A DNA stretch of 64,000 nucleotides from Catellatospora sichuanensis. Its GTDB lineage: Bacteria; Actinomycetota; Actinomycetes; Mycobacteriales; Micromonosporaceae. The stretch is from NCBI RefSeq assembly GCF_007483665.1, contig NZ_VIQO01000002.1, positions 434,001 to 498,000 of the forward strand, in the 5' to 3' direction. A program made the translations under genes and the position numbers. Below, in pieces: positions 57,827 to 64,000 of this stretch. How positions within the stretch are numbered: position 1 is the stretch's first letter; the number at the start of each line of letters is the position of its first letter. The notes beneath the pieces were generated by a model that was not told the origin of the DNA, ran no database searches, and worked only from the letters and a program-made list of their open reading frames with translations.

Positions 57827-57914
57827 CGTGTCTGTCCGGCAACGGACACCCGTGTCGTGACCATGGTCGATTTCGGGGATGTCGCGGGTCGTGGGACGAC
57901 CCTATAGTCGGTCC

Positions 57915-59066
57915 GTGACCGAGCTGCGACTCGACGTCGATCTCTCCCATCCCCGGGCCAGGGTCTGGCGGGCGCTCACCGAGCAGCGACTGCTGCGCGA
58001 GTGGTTCGTGCCCACCGATCTGGCGCCGACCGCGGGGGACACCTTCCGCGCCTTTCCGCCGCCGGGCCTCGCCGGGCTCGCGACACCGTTCGATCTGGAC
58101 GTGGTGGCGGTGTCGGCGCAGGAACGGCTGGCCATGCACTGGCGCGACGACCATACGCACACCGAGGTCGACTGGTCGCTGGCCGATACGGAGGCCGGTT
58201 GCCGGCTGACCGTGCTGCAAACGGGGTTCTTCGGGGTCGACGGCACCCAGCGGCGGCGCGAGCTGCGCCGGTCGTACCAGTTCATGTTCGGCGACCAGCT
58301 GCCCGCGGCCCTGGACCGGCTCGCCTCCGGGGAGGTCGACCTGGGCGGGGTGCGGGCGGACCTGCACACCGCGATCCCGCGCCGGCGGGAGACGGTCGCG
58401 CTCGACCCGGCGCCGGCACAGCTGCCGTCCGCGGGCGGCTCGAAGCGGCTGCGGCTGCTCTCGCTGGCCGGTGCGGTGGTGCTGGTGGTGCTGATCAGCA
58501 CCGCGGTGGCCGTGATGATCGGCGGTAACAGCGGCGGCGCGCCCGGCGCCGACACCGAACCGGTGTACGGGCTGGGCTCCGGCGTGCAGCCGGGCGTGAT
58601 CGCGACGGACCCCGCGGCGGCTGCCTCCGGCAGCCCGCGGCAGGGCGCGCCCGGGAATTCACCCCAGCCGGGGGTGTCCGGATCGCCCGGCGCCTCGCCA
58701 CTGGTGGAGGCGACCGCCTCGCCGCCGACGGGCATGCCGCTGACGGCGAACTACCGCACGATCGCGCTGCTCGGGCTCGGCGGCTTCGACACCGAGGTGA
58801 CGGTGCGCAATCCCGGCACGACCCCTCGGGAGAACTGGACCGTCGTATTGACCATGCCGGCCGACCGGGCGGTGGAGAACCGATCCACCTCGGCGGTGAA
58901 CTTCACGCAGGACGGCACGAAGGTCACCGTGACGCCGGTCGGCCCGGCCCGCACGGTGGCCGCGAACGGATCGGTGACCTTCATCATCCGCTTTCCGGCA
59001 CTGCTGGCCCTCGGCCAGGCGATCACCGCTTGCACCGTGGACGGGATCGCCTGCACGGGAAGTTGA
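57915..59066 (+). CDS. SRPBCC domain-TM-CBM2-like membrane protein, copy 2
   Basis: 383 residues, the same layout as the preceding gene: SRPBCC domain (1-145: LRLDVDLSHPRARVWRALTEQRLLREWFVPTDL...LTVLQTGFFG), short linker, membrane helix (LLSLAGAVVLVVLISTAVAVMIG, about 180-200), Ser/Pro/Gly stalk and CBM2-like domain (GLGGFDTEVTVRNPGTTPRENWTVVLTMPA...CTVDGIAC). The WFxPTDL and QTGFxG segments match copy 1 closely. GTG 57915 lies six bases after TATAGT. The in-frame ATG at 57879 precedes that promoter and is rejected. Confidence 0.75.
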   Translation: MTELRLDVDLSHPRARVWRALTEQRLLREWFVPTDLAPTAGDTFRAFPPPGLAGLATPFDLDVVAVSAQERLAMHWRDDHTHTEVDWSLADTEAGCRLTVLQTGFFGVDGTQRRRELRRSYQFMFGDQLPAALDRLASGEVDLGGVRADLHTAIPRRRETVALDPAPAQLPSAGGSKRLRLLSLAGAVVLVVLISTAVAVMIGGNSGGAPGADTEPVYGLGSGVQPGVIATDPAAAASGSPRQGAPGNSPQPGVSGSPGASPLVEATASPPTGMPLTANYRTIALLGLGGFDTEVTVRNPGTTPRENWTVVLTMPADRAVENRSTSAVNFTQDGTKVTVTPVGPARTVAANGSVTFIIRFPALLALGQAITACTVDGIACTGS

Positions 59067-59152
59067 CCGATACCGGAATGACTTTGGCCGTCCCGGACGT
59101 TACTCTTTACAGGCGCGGTGATCGTCACCGTGCGTGCGCTCACGCGCGACCA

Positions 59153-59528
59153 GGGGGTGACAGGTTTCGACATCGTACGTCGCGGCAGGAGAAGCGAGCC
59201 GAGGAAGCCGACGTTGTCTCGAAAATCATCGTCGGAAAACTATAAGCGCCAAGACTAACGTCAAGCGCGACTTCGCTCTCGCCGCCTGAGGCGAGTAGCA
59301 AGTCTGTCGGTCCGGGAGTGCCTACGGCCCGTGTACCGGCATCAGTTAGTAGGCTGGCCGATTCAGTCCCGTCGCGGGGCTGCTGAGGCGAGATCAATCG
59401 CGACTGGGCCCGTCACACCGTCTTGCTCACGTGATCGGTGGGGTCGAGTAGAGGCATAGTGAGCTGCGCTCGGAGAAGCCCTGTCAAACCGGCGATGGAC
59501 CCGGGTTCGATTCCCGGCACCTCCACCA
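59153..59528 (+). ncRNA. ssrA: Transfer-messenger RNA
   Basis: The 5' end GGGGGTGACAGGTTTCGAC and the 3' end with T arm CCGGGTTCGATTCCCGG and CACCTCC-A-CCA form a 7-bp acceptor with one G.U pair. CCA is encoded. Length 376 bases is usual. It rescues stalled ribosomes with SmpB. An internal tag frame ending ALAA is present (next entry). A perfect terminator follows. Confidence 0.95.
59248..59289 (+). CDS. tmRNA proteolysis tag reading frame
   Basis: Resume codon GCC at 59248, then AKTNVKRDFALAA and TGA. The VKRDFALAA end fits actinobacterial tags, which are recognised by Clp proteases. Confidence 0.9.
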   Translation, partial: AKTNVKRDFALAA

Positions 59529-59532
59529 GACA

Positions 59533-59570
59533 GCGAACGGCCCCGGTCCACGAGGACCGGGGCCGTTCGC
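59533..59570 (+). terminator. Terminator after tmRNA
   Basis: Perfect 17-bp arms GCGAACGGCCCCGGTCC and complement around ACGA. Confidence 0.85.
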
Positions 59571-59605
59571 CGCATATGCCCTGATCGCTGCACTAATGAC
59601 CGACT

Positions 59606-59617
59606 GAACGTACGTTC
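59606..59617. promoter_or_regulatory. Candidate LexA (SOS) box
   Basis: GAACGTACGTTC matches the actinobacterial LexA core GAAC-N4-GTTC inside a 14-base palindrome TGAACGTACGTTCA. It lies 83 bases before the small gene at 59700. Confidence 0.55.
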
Positions 59618-59699
59618 AAACCTGGGCAAAGGTATGGACTTCGGGCCTCCACCGCGTGACCATCGAACCCAAGGACGTTTCGCGGTCCGGGGGTGAGGT

Positions 59700-59966
59700 A
59701 TGGCCACCGATTCACTGGACGAGCTGTCGAACGCCGTGCTGGGCCCCTCAGGCCGACTCGGCGACGTGATCGCGGACGCCCCGCGGCTGACACACAGCGT
59801 GCAGGCGCTGGAGTCCGATCGCCGCGCGCTGCTGGACGCGGTGACGTCAAGGGCCGCCGACCAGCACGCCGAGGACCAGCTCGCACAGCGGCTGACCGCC
59901 TACCGCCAGCGCACGGCCGACGTGCTGCACCAGGCGTACGGCGTCGACCTCGGTGGGGAAACCTGA
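59700..59966 (+). CDS. Small helical hypothetical protein
   Basis: 88 residues, acidic, probably all helical (SVQALESDRRALLDAVTSRAADQHAEDQLAQRLTAYRQRTADVLHQAYG). No family recognised. ATG 59700 follows GGGGGTGAGG. The possible LexA box upstream suggests damage control; this is inference. Confidence 0.6.
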   Translation: MATDSLDELSNAVLGPSGRLGDVIADAPRLTHSVQALESDRRALLDAVTSRAADQHAEDQLAQRLTAYRQRTADVLHQAYGVDLGGET

Positions 59967-59982
59967 CCCGTGCTCCGCCGCG

Positions 59983-60570
59983 TCAGCGCACGCCGGCGGT
60001 GTCCTGCCAGTCGGTCAGCCAGGCGGCGAGGATGCGGGCGCACGCGTCGACGGACTCGGCCCAGCCGGTGACGGCCTCGCCATCCGCCTCGTCGCTGACC
60101 TGCTTGACCATCCGCACCGGCACGCCGTACACGTCCGCTGCCGCCGCGACGGCGTAGCCCTCCATGTCGACCAGGTCGGCGTGCTCGGCCAGGGCCGCCC
60201 GCAGCACCGGGTCGGAGACGAACACGTCACCTGTGGCCAGCACCGGCCCGGCACCTGCCAGGTCGAGCGGGCCGCCGAACGTGCGGCCGGTCAGCGCGTG
60301 GATGGTGACGGTGTCGAAGTCGTGCTGCACCACCCGGCTGATCTCGTGGATGCCGGCCAGGCCGGGGCGCAGCGCACCGGCGGTGCCCAGGTTCACGATC
60401 TCGCGCGGCAGCACGCCCGCGGCCAGCACACGCGACACCGCGAGCGTGGCGCAGACCTTGCCCACGCCGGTCAGCAGCACCGGGTGTGCGGTGTCCAGAT
60501 GCGCGGCCTCCTCCGGCAGCGCGACGACGATGAGCGGCCGGTCGGGGGTCACGGTGCCGGTAAGAATCAC
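59983..60570 (-). CDS. MTA/SAH nucleosidase-type phosphorylase family protein
   Basis: 195-residue PNP_UDP superfamily protein. It has LLTGVGKVCATLAVSRVLA, NLGTAGALRPGL (phosphate/ribose loop) and the active-site DLVDMEGYAVAAAADVYGVPVRMVKQVSDEAD with the catalytic Glu and Asp. It is shorter than E. coli MTAN (about 230) and usually annotated simply as nucleosidase in actinobacteria. It may split methylthioadenosine or adenosylhomocysteine, or deoxy-nucleosides. GTG or ATG starts other than 60570 are not supported. Confidence 0.8.
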   Translation of the reverse strand: MILTGTVTPDRPLIVVALPEEAAHLDTAHPVLLTGVGKVCATLAVSRVLAAGVLPREIVNLGTAGALRPGLAGIHEISRVVQHDFDTVTIHALTGRTFGGPLDLAGAGPVLATGDVFVSDPVLRAALAEHADLVDMEGYAVAAAADVYGVPVRMVKQVSDEADGEAVTGWAESVDACARILAAWLTDWQDTAGVR

Positions 60571-60719
60571 CCGCGAATTCTAGCGGCGTGTCGAACAGCT
60601 CTCATGTAACCCATTGGGCGCAGGTCAGAACGGTCCTTGTCACCGGGTCGGGCAAGTTTGCCGCACAAGCCGTGCCGAGACCCTGACCGCGCCGCCTCCG
60701 GACGGATAGGGTGCCATTC

Positions 60720-61340
60720 ATGGCGTCGGGAGAGCCGCACACCACGCGGCACGACAATGCGGGGAAGGGCACGGGGCGGCACGCAGTGGAGTCACTGACC
60801 GGGCACCTGCTGGTTGCCATGCCCTCGCTCCGGGACCCCAACTTCGAACGTACGGTCGTCTTCGTCCTGGCCCACGAGGCCGACGGGGCACTCGGGGTGG
60901 TGCTGAACCGGCCCACCGAGGCGCTGGTGGGCGACATCCTGCCGGGCTGGGAGCCGCTGCTGCGCGAGCCGGGTGTGCTCTTCGAGGGCGGCCCGGTCGG
61001 CACGGACTCGGCGATCTGCGTGGCCCGTGCCCGCGCGGGCGTGGCGGGTTTCGTCGGCTTCAGCCGGGTGATGGGGCAGATCGGCACGGTGGACCTCAGT
61101 CGCGACCCCGCGCGGGTCGGCCAGCGGCTGGAGTGCGTGCGCGTCTACCACGGCTATGCCGGGTGGGGCGCCGGGCAGCTGGAGCAGGAGATCGAGGAGA
61201 ACGCCTGGCTGGTGTTCGAGGCCCTGCCCAGCGATCCGTTCCGCACCCAGCCGGAGGAGCTGTGGTCGCTGGTGCTGCGCCGCCAGGGCGGCATGACCGC
61301 CGCGGTGGCCAACTTCCCGCCCGACGTCTCCCTCAACTGA
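60720..61340 (+). CDS. YqgE/AlgH family protein
   Basis: 206 residues. It has the UPF0301 pattern: LTGHLLVAMPSLRDPNFERTVVFVLAHEADGALGVVLNRPTE, LFEGGPVGTDSAICVAR, RVYHGYAGWGAGQLEQEIEENAWLV. The role is unclear; AlgH influences transcription in Pseudomonas. ATG 60720 is seven bases after TAGGGT (60707-60712), so the message is probably leaderless. Confidence 0.92.
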   Translation: MASGEPHTTRHDNAGKGTGRHAVESLTGHLLVAMPSLRDPNFERTVVFVLAHEADGALGVVLNRPTEALVGDILPGWEPLLREPGVLFEGGPVGTDSAICVARARAGVAGFVGFSRVMGQIGTVDLSRDPARVGQRLECVRVYHGYAGWGAGQLEQEIEENAWLVFEALPSDPFRTQPEELWSLVLRRQGGMTAAVANFPPDVSLN

Positions 61341-61358
61341 CCGGGGCGCGTTCCGGCC

Positions 61359-61382
61359 GATCATGAATCCGAATTCATGATC
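61359..61382. repeat. Small palindrome GATCATGAAT
   Basis: Arms 61359-61368 and 61373-61382 around CCGA, 18 bases after the YqgE stop. It may act as a weak terminator. The gap 61383-61513 otherwise carries only the presumed tRNA promoter. Confidence 0.5.
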
Positions 61383-61513
61383 GATCGTCGCGTCGGGTGT
61401 CGCTGCCTGGTCAACTCGCGGGGATACCCGTTTTTGCGCGGGGAGCAGGGCCGTGTAATATTTCGCAGGTGCCCGGGCGGCGGAAACGCCAAACGGGGAT
61501 TTACCAGGAACAA

Positions 61514-61586
61514 GGGGCCGTGGCGCAGCTGGTAGCGCACCACACTGGCAGTGTGGGGGTCAGGGGTTCGAGTCCCCTCGGCTCCA
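61514..61586 (+). tRNA. tRNA-Ala(GGC)
   Basis: Complete cloverleaf: acceptor GGGGCCG/CGGCTCC with the alanine identity pair G3-U70, D arm GCGC/GCGC, anticodon arm CCACA-CTGGCAG-TGTGG (anticodon GGC), T arm AGGGG-TTCGAGT-CCCCT, discriminator A. CCA is not encoded (CCG follows). Confidence 0.96.
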
Positions 61587-61594
61587 CCGAATGA

Positions 61595-61627
61595 ACGCCC
61601 AGGTCGAAAGACCTGGGCGTTTTTCTT
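61595..61627 (+). terminator. Terminator after tRNA-Ala
   Basis: 11-bp arms ACGCCCAGGTC and complement with GAAA loop, then TTTTTCTTT. Confidence 0.9.
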
Positions 61628-61636
61628 TGTCCGGGC

Positions 61637-62164
61637 TCAAGGGGCACGGGTGGCCATCACCAGGATGCGGTCGGCGTGCCGCTGCGCGCCGCGCTCCGAC
61701 AGCGACGCGAGCCGGAGCAGGAACACGGACGCGGTCTGGGCCTCGGCCGGCACTCCGACCGCGGTGAGCAGCTCGCGCCGCGCTGCGCGGCCCGGCGGCT
61801 TCGGGTCGGCCCGGTAGACGATCACCGGTGTGAAGTAGGTGCCGCCGCGGCCGTTGGGCGCCTCGACGACCGGCACCGCGATAACGTCCGCGCGGGGGAC
61901 GTGCCGCGTGCTCAGCATGCCGCGTATCACGAGGACGTCCCGCTCGGCGGTGACGCCGCTCCGCACCGCCCGTACGGCGAGCGTCGAGCCGGCCGTGGCG
62001 CAGGCCGCCGCCGCGGTCGCGGCTGCCAGGGCGGTGAGCGTCGAATCCGGCGCGATCCGGCTGATCTCGATGAAGCAGCCCAGTGCGCCGGCCATCCCCA
62101 TCGCCAGCATGGCCGCCGCCATGGCGGCGTTCTGCCACCGGCTGCGGACCGTCGGTTCGGGCAT
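61637..62164 (-). CDS. PH domain-containing membrane protein
   Basis: 175 residues. Two membrane helices (about 13-33 and 43-62) precede a bacterial PH-like domain (VTAERDVLVIRGMLSTRHVPRADVIAVPVVEAP...VIVYRADPK). Actinobacterial relatives are short membrane-anchored PH proteins of unknown role. ATG 62164 is used; GTG 62173 (VSNMPEP) is an alternative close to a TACCGT element. Not related to the nearby tRNA. Confidence 0.75.
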   Translation of the reverse strand: MPEPTVRSRWQNAAMAAAMLAMGMAGALGCFIEISRIAPDSTLTALAAATAAAACATAGSTLAVRAVRSGVTAERDVLVIRGMLSTRHVPRADVIAVPVVEAPNGRGGTYFTPVIVYRADPKPPGRAARRELLTAVGVPAEAQTASVFLLRLASLSERGAQRHADRILVMATRAP

Positions 62165-62277
62165 GTTGCTCACGGTACGAGTGCCGGCGTGATCCGTGGG
62201 GGCGCGAGGTGTCCGGTGGGCGGGGTGGGGCCGTGGCGGCGGTTCGGGCTGCGGCCGGCACGGCCCCGGTGCGGGTG

Positions 62278-62814
62278 TCAGTGCGAGATGACCAGGTTCA
62301 CCCGGGACACGATGCTCTTCACCGCGCCCCGCCCGGCGAGGCAGTTGATGAGGTCGACCCCGGAGCCGACGAACACCTGGTTGACGTTGCTGCCGAGGAA
62401 GAGTCCGGCGGTCACGGTGCCGTTGAAGGTCACCACGAGGCTCGAGCCGGACAGCGAGGCGGTGCGTACGGCGTTGACCGTGGTGGTCTGGCCGGTGTTC
62501 CAGGTGATCGTGAAGTTCACGGTCAGTGTGCCGAGCACCATGGTGCAGTCGTCGAGCATGGTGATCGTCTTGGTCTCCAGGCCGGAGACGAGGTTGGGCC
62601 AGCGCGGCGCGCGACACGGCTTGTACGTCGTGTTGCGGGCCACGACGGTGGGCTGGTTCACCAGCGTCAGCGGCGGGGTGAACGTGAGGGTGTTGGTGCT
62701 GCTCGGCGAGGTGCACTGCACGTCGAGCACCGCCGCGTTCGCCGGTGCGGCGGCGATCAGGGTGCCGCCGAGCACCAGCATTGCGGTGAGTGCGACACGG
62801 ACGAGTCGGACCAC
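62278..62814 (-). CDS. Secreted protein of unknown function
   Basis: 178 residues. A signal peptide (MVRLVRVALTAMLVLGGTLIAAAPANA, cleavage before AVLDVQ) leads to a beta-rich, Thr/Val/Asn-rich domain of about 150 residues with four cysteines (VQCTSPS, KPCRAP, DDCTMV, INCLAG), possibly two disulfides. GTG 62814 follows GGAGG; an ATG at 62859 would add 15 Arg/Pro-rich residues before the signal. No family motif recognised. Confidence 0.75.
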   Translation of the reverse strand: MVRLVRVALTAMLVLGGTLIAAAPANAAVLDVQCTSPSSTNTLTFTPPLTLVNQPTVVARNTTYKPCRAPRWPNLVSGLETKTITMLDDCTMVLGTLTVNFTITWNTGQTTTVNAVRTASLSGSSLVVTFNGTVTAGLFLGSNVNQVFVGSGVDLINCLAGRGAVKSIVSRVNLVISH

Positions 62815-62896
62815 CAGGGGCCTCCGATCTAGGGGACGGGTATGGCCGCCGATAGTCACGCTTCGACGACCACCGATACACTAAGCGTGGCCATAG

Positions 62897-62958
62897 ATCG
62901 ATAGACTGTCAGATATCGATATGATGCGATGCCTTGAAACAATCCATTAACATCGATA
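62897..62958. promoter_or_regulatory. AT-rich stretch with three ATCGATA copies
   Basis: ATCGATA at 62897, 62915 and 62952 in the 210-base gap upstream of the secreted-protein gene. The base composition is much lower in GC than the surroundings. It may be a regulator-binding cluster for that gene. Nothing else is supported in 62860-63010. Confidence 0.4.
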
Positions 62959-63010
62959 CATTGAATGCTTCGGGCACAGCTTGCAGCTCGCCGGTGGGGC
63001 CGAGCGCACG

Positions 63011-63049
63011 GTGGCGCCGCATCCGGAGGTGATCCGGATGCGGCGCCAC
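63011..63049 (-). terminator. Terminator of the terpene synthase gene
   Basis: Perfect 17-bp arms GTGGCGCCGCATCCGGA and complement around GGTGA. Confidence 0.8.
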
Positions 63050-63069
63050 GAGTGTGCGCCGGGCGAGGC

Positions 63070-64000
63070 TCAGTGCGCGCCCGCTGCGCCGAGCAGTTCG
63101 AGCACGCGCACCGCCGAGGTGCCCAGCCCCGACGGCAGCGGCAGGATCGCGGGTGCGTGCCCGGACATGCCGGGACTGCGCAGCGACATGCTGGCGGCGG
63201 AGTACCGCACGCACTCCTCGTGCCAGCGCAGGATGCCCGACATCCAGTCCTTGAGCTGATCGGCGTACGCGGTCAACCGCCGCCGGACCTCCTCGTCCAG
63301 CCCCAGCTGGTCGAACATGGCCGGCAGCTCCACCGAGACGATGTGCTCGAACTGCCGCATGCGCTCGGTCATCAGCCGCGCGACCAGGTCACGGGCGGCG
63401 AACCGGTCACAGCCCAGGAAGCGCTCCAGCACGAACACCAGATTGTGGATCTCGTCCTCGTACTCGATCTCCTTCTGGTACGAGAACAGGTCGTTGGTGA
63501 AGCACGAGTAGTCCTGCGCCGCGTGCTCCAGCTGCTGCATCACCCGGTGCTCGTATATCTCGTCGGGCACCTGGCCGGCGTGGGCCAGCCGGCACAGGCT
63601 CATGGTCATGTCGGAGCCGAAGGTGGCCCGGCGCATCTCCACGTAGTCCACCGGGTCGGGCACCCGGTTCTGCATCTGGTTGGCCAGCTCCCACACCCAC
63701 GACGCGGTCATGTCCTCGACCGCCTTGCGGAAGCGCGCCCGCGCGACCGGCGCCATCGGCCCCGCGGTGCGCCGCCAGAGGTCGGCCAGCCCGCGTTCGA
63801 GCGGGTTCGCCGGTTCCGGGACCGGCTCGCCGTCCAGCGGCATGAACAGCGCCAGCCGGGCGTTGGCCGCCTTCGCGCCGAGGAAGTCCCGGGTGCGGCC
63901 GAACTGCACCGGGAACAGGTCGTCGCCATAGGTGCCCCAGGTGAGCCAGTTCGAGGACACCGCCAGCTCCTCCGGTGCCGCGTCGGCATGGATCATCGCG
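63070..64000 (-). CDS. Terpene synthase, C-terminal part of a germacradienol/geosmin synthase-like protein (5' truncated)
   Basis: At least 310 residues, open at the right window edge. It has the acidic metal motif WGTYGDDLFPVQFG, then DPVDYVEMRRATFGSDMTMSLCRL, and the second metal triad NDLFSYQKEIEYEDEIHN (N-D-x-x-S-x-x-K-E), then MTERMRQFEHIV and a Gly/Pro-rich end (LPLPSGLGTSAVRV). These match the C-terminal half of bacterial germacradienol/geosmin synthases, which have two such domains in about 730 residues. The full protein and product must be read beyond position 64000; a 2-methylisoborneol-type enzyme is less likely. Confidence 0.82.
   Translation of the reverse strand, partial: AMIHADAAPEELAVSSNWLTWGTYGDDLFPVQFGRTRDFLGAKAANARLALFMPLDGEPVPEPANPLERGLADLWRRTAGPMAPVARARFRKAVEDMTASWVWELANQMQNRVPDPVDYVEMRRATFGSDMTMSLCRLAHAGQVPDEIYEHRVMQQLEHAAQDYSCFTNDLFSYQKEIEYEDEIHNLVFVLERFLGCDRFAARDLVARLMTERMRQFEHIVSVELPAMFDQLGLDEEVRRRLTAYADQLKDWMSGILRWHEECVRYSAASMSLRSPGMSGHAPAILPLPSGLGTSAVRVLELLGAAGAH

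Noticed and set aside
59153..59699. Integrated element using the tmRNA 3' end as attachment site
   Set aside because: No integrase gene and no second copy of the tmRNA 3' end are seen; normal housekeeping genes follow.

Overview
The window is chromosomal DNA of a high-GC actinobacterium, most probably a member of Micromonosporaceae (Catellatospora, Actinoplanes or Micromonospora type). The grounds are the strong G/C third-position bias, the mtrA-mtrB-lpqB block beside MoxR/DUF58/DUF4350/DUF4129 genes, the prfB-ftsE-ftsX-M23 peptidase-smpB-tmRNA order, many GTG starts and leaderless promoters, and a germacradienol/geosmin-type terpene synthase at the right edge. No phage, plasmid or insertion-sequence gene was seen. 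The assignment is inference from gene content.

Region 1 (1-13.2 kb) is an amine and GABA catabolism neighbourhood. It holds a spermidine/putrescine-type ABC permease pair (the first cut by the window edge), an FAD amine oxidase, a saccharopine-dehydrogenase-like enzyme, a GABA aminotransferase coupled to an aminobutyraldehyde-type dehydrogenase, and a second, divergent aldehyde dehydrogenase. Set into it at 4.46-7.64 kb is an RNA island: a Ro60/Rsr (TROVE) gene preceded by five recognisable Y-RNA-like genes. They share a Ro-type stem, and three of them carry circularly permuted tRNA modules. A phosphopantetheinyl transferase lies inside the island. A DUF559/AbiEi-like gene bracketed by two long palindromes closes the region.

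Region 2 (13.3-20.2 kb) is hexose-phosphate and methyl-cycle housekeeping: phosphomannomutase, a Trm112-like protein, an SIS-domain isomerase, a CDF metal transporter, manA, then sahH behind a structured leader that contains a potential pseudoknot. Region 3 (20.2-33.6 kb) is cell envelope and signalling: RDD and SpoIIM membrane proteins, the DUF58-MoxR-DUF4350-DUF4129-membrane operon, MtrA/MtrB/LpqB, ComF and the ribosome hibernation factor HPF.

Region 4 (33.6-49.2 kb) holds two acetyltransferase genes joined by four tandem 68-bp repeats. Each repeat is itself a 23-codon ORF linked to its neighbours by ATGA overlaps. It continues with an unusual SARP-membrane-HhH protein, secA, an Rv3235-like gene, a BldC-like regulator sharing a repeated operator with its neighbour, pruA, tryptophan 2,3-dioxygenase, a PadR regulator, and a sugar-phosphate operon (GH4 glucosidase, sugar kinase) with a ROK repressor.

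Region 5 (50.5-64 kb) contains prfB, ftsEX, an M23 peptidase and smpB, three paralogous membrane proteins with CBM2-like outer domains (two fused to a cytosolic SRPBCC domain), tmRNA, a possible SOS-controlled small gene, a nucleosidase, YqgE, tRNA-Ala(GGC), a PH-domain protein, a secreted protein and the truncated terpene synthase. The strongest candidates for undescribed biology are the multi-member Y RNA array (one member keeps a complete anticodon arm), the coupled mini-ORF repeats, the SRPBCC-TM-CBM2 family, and the sahH leader.
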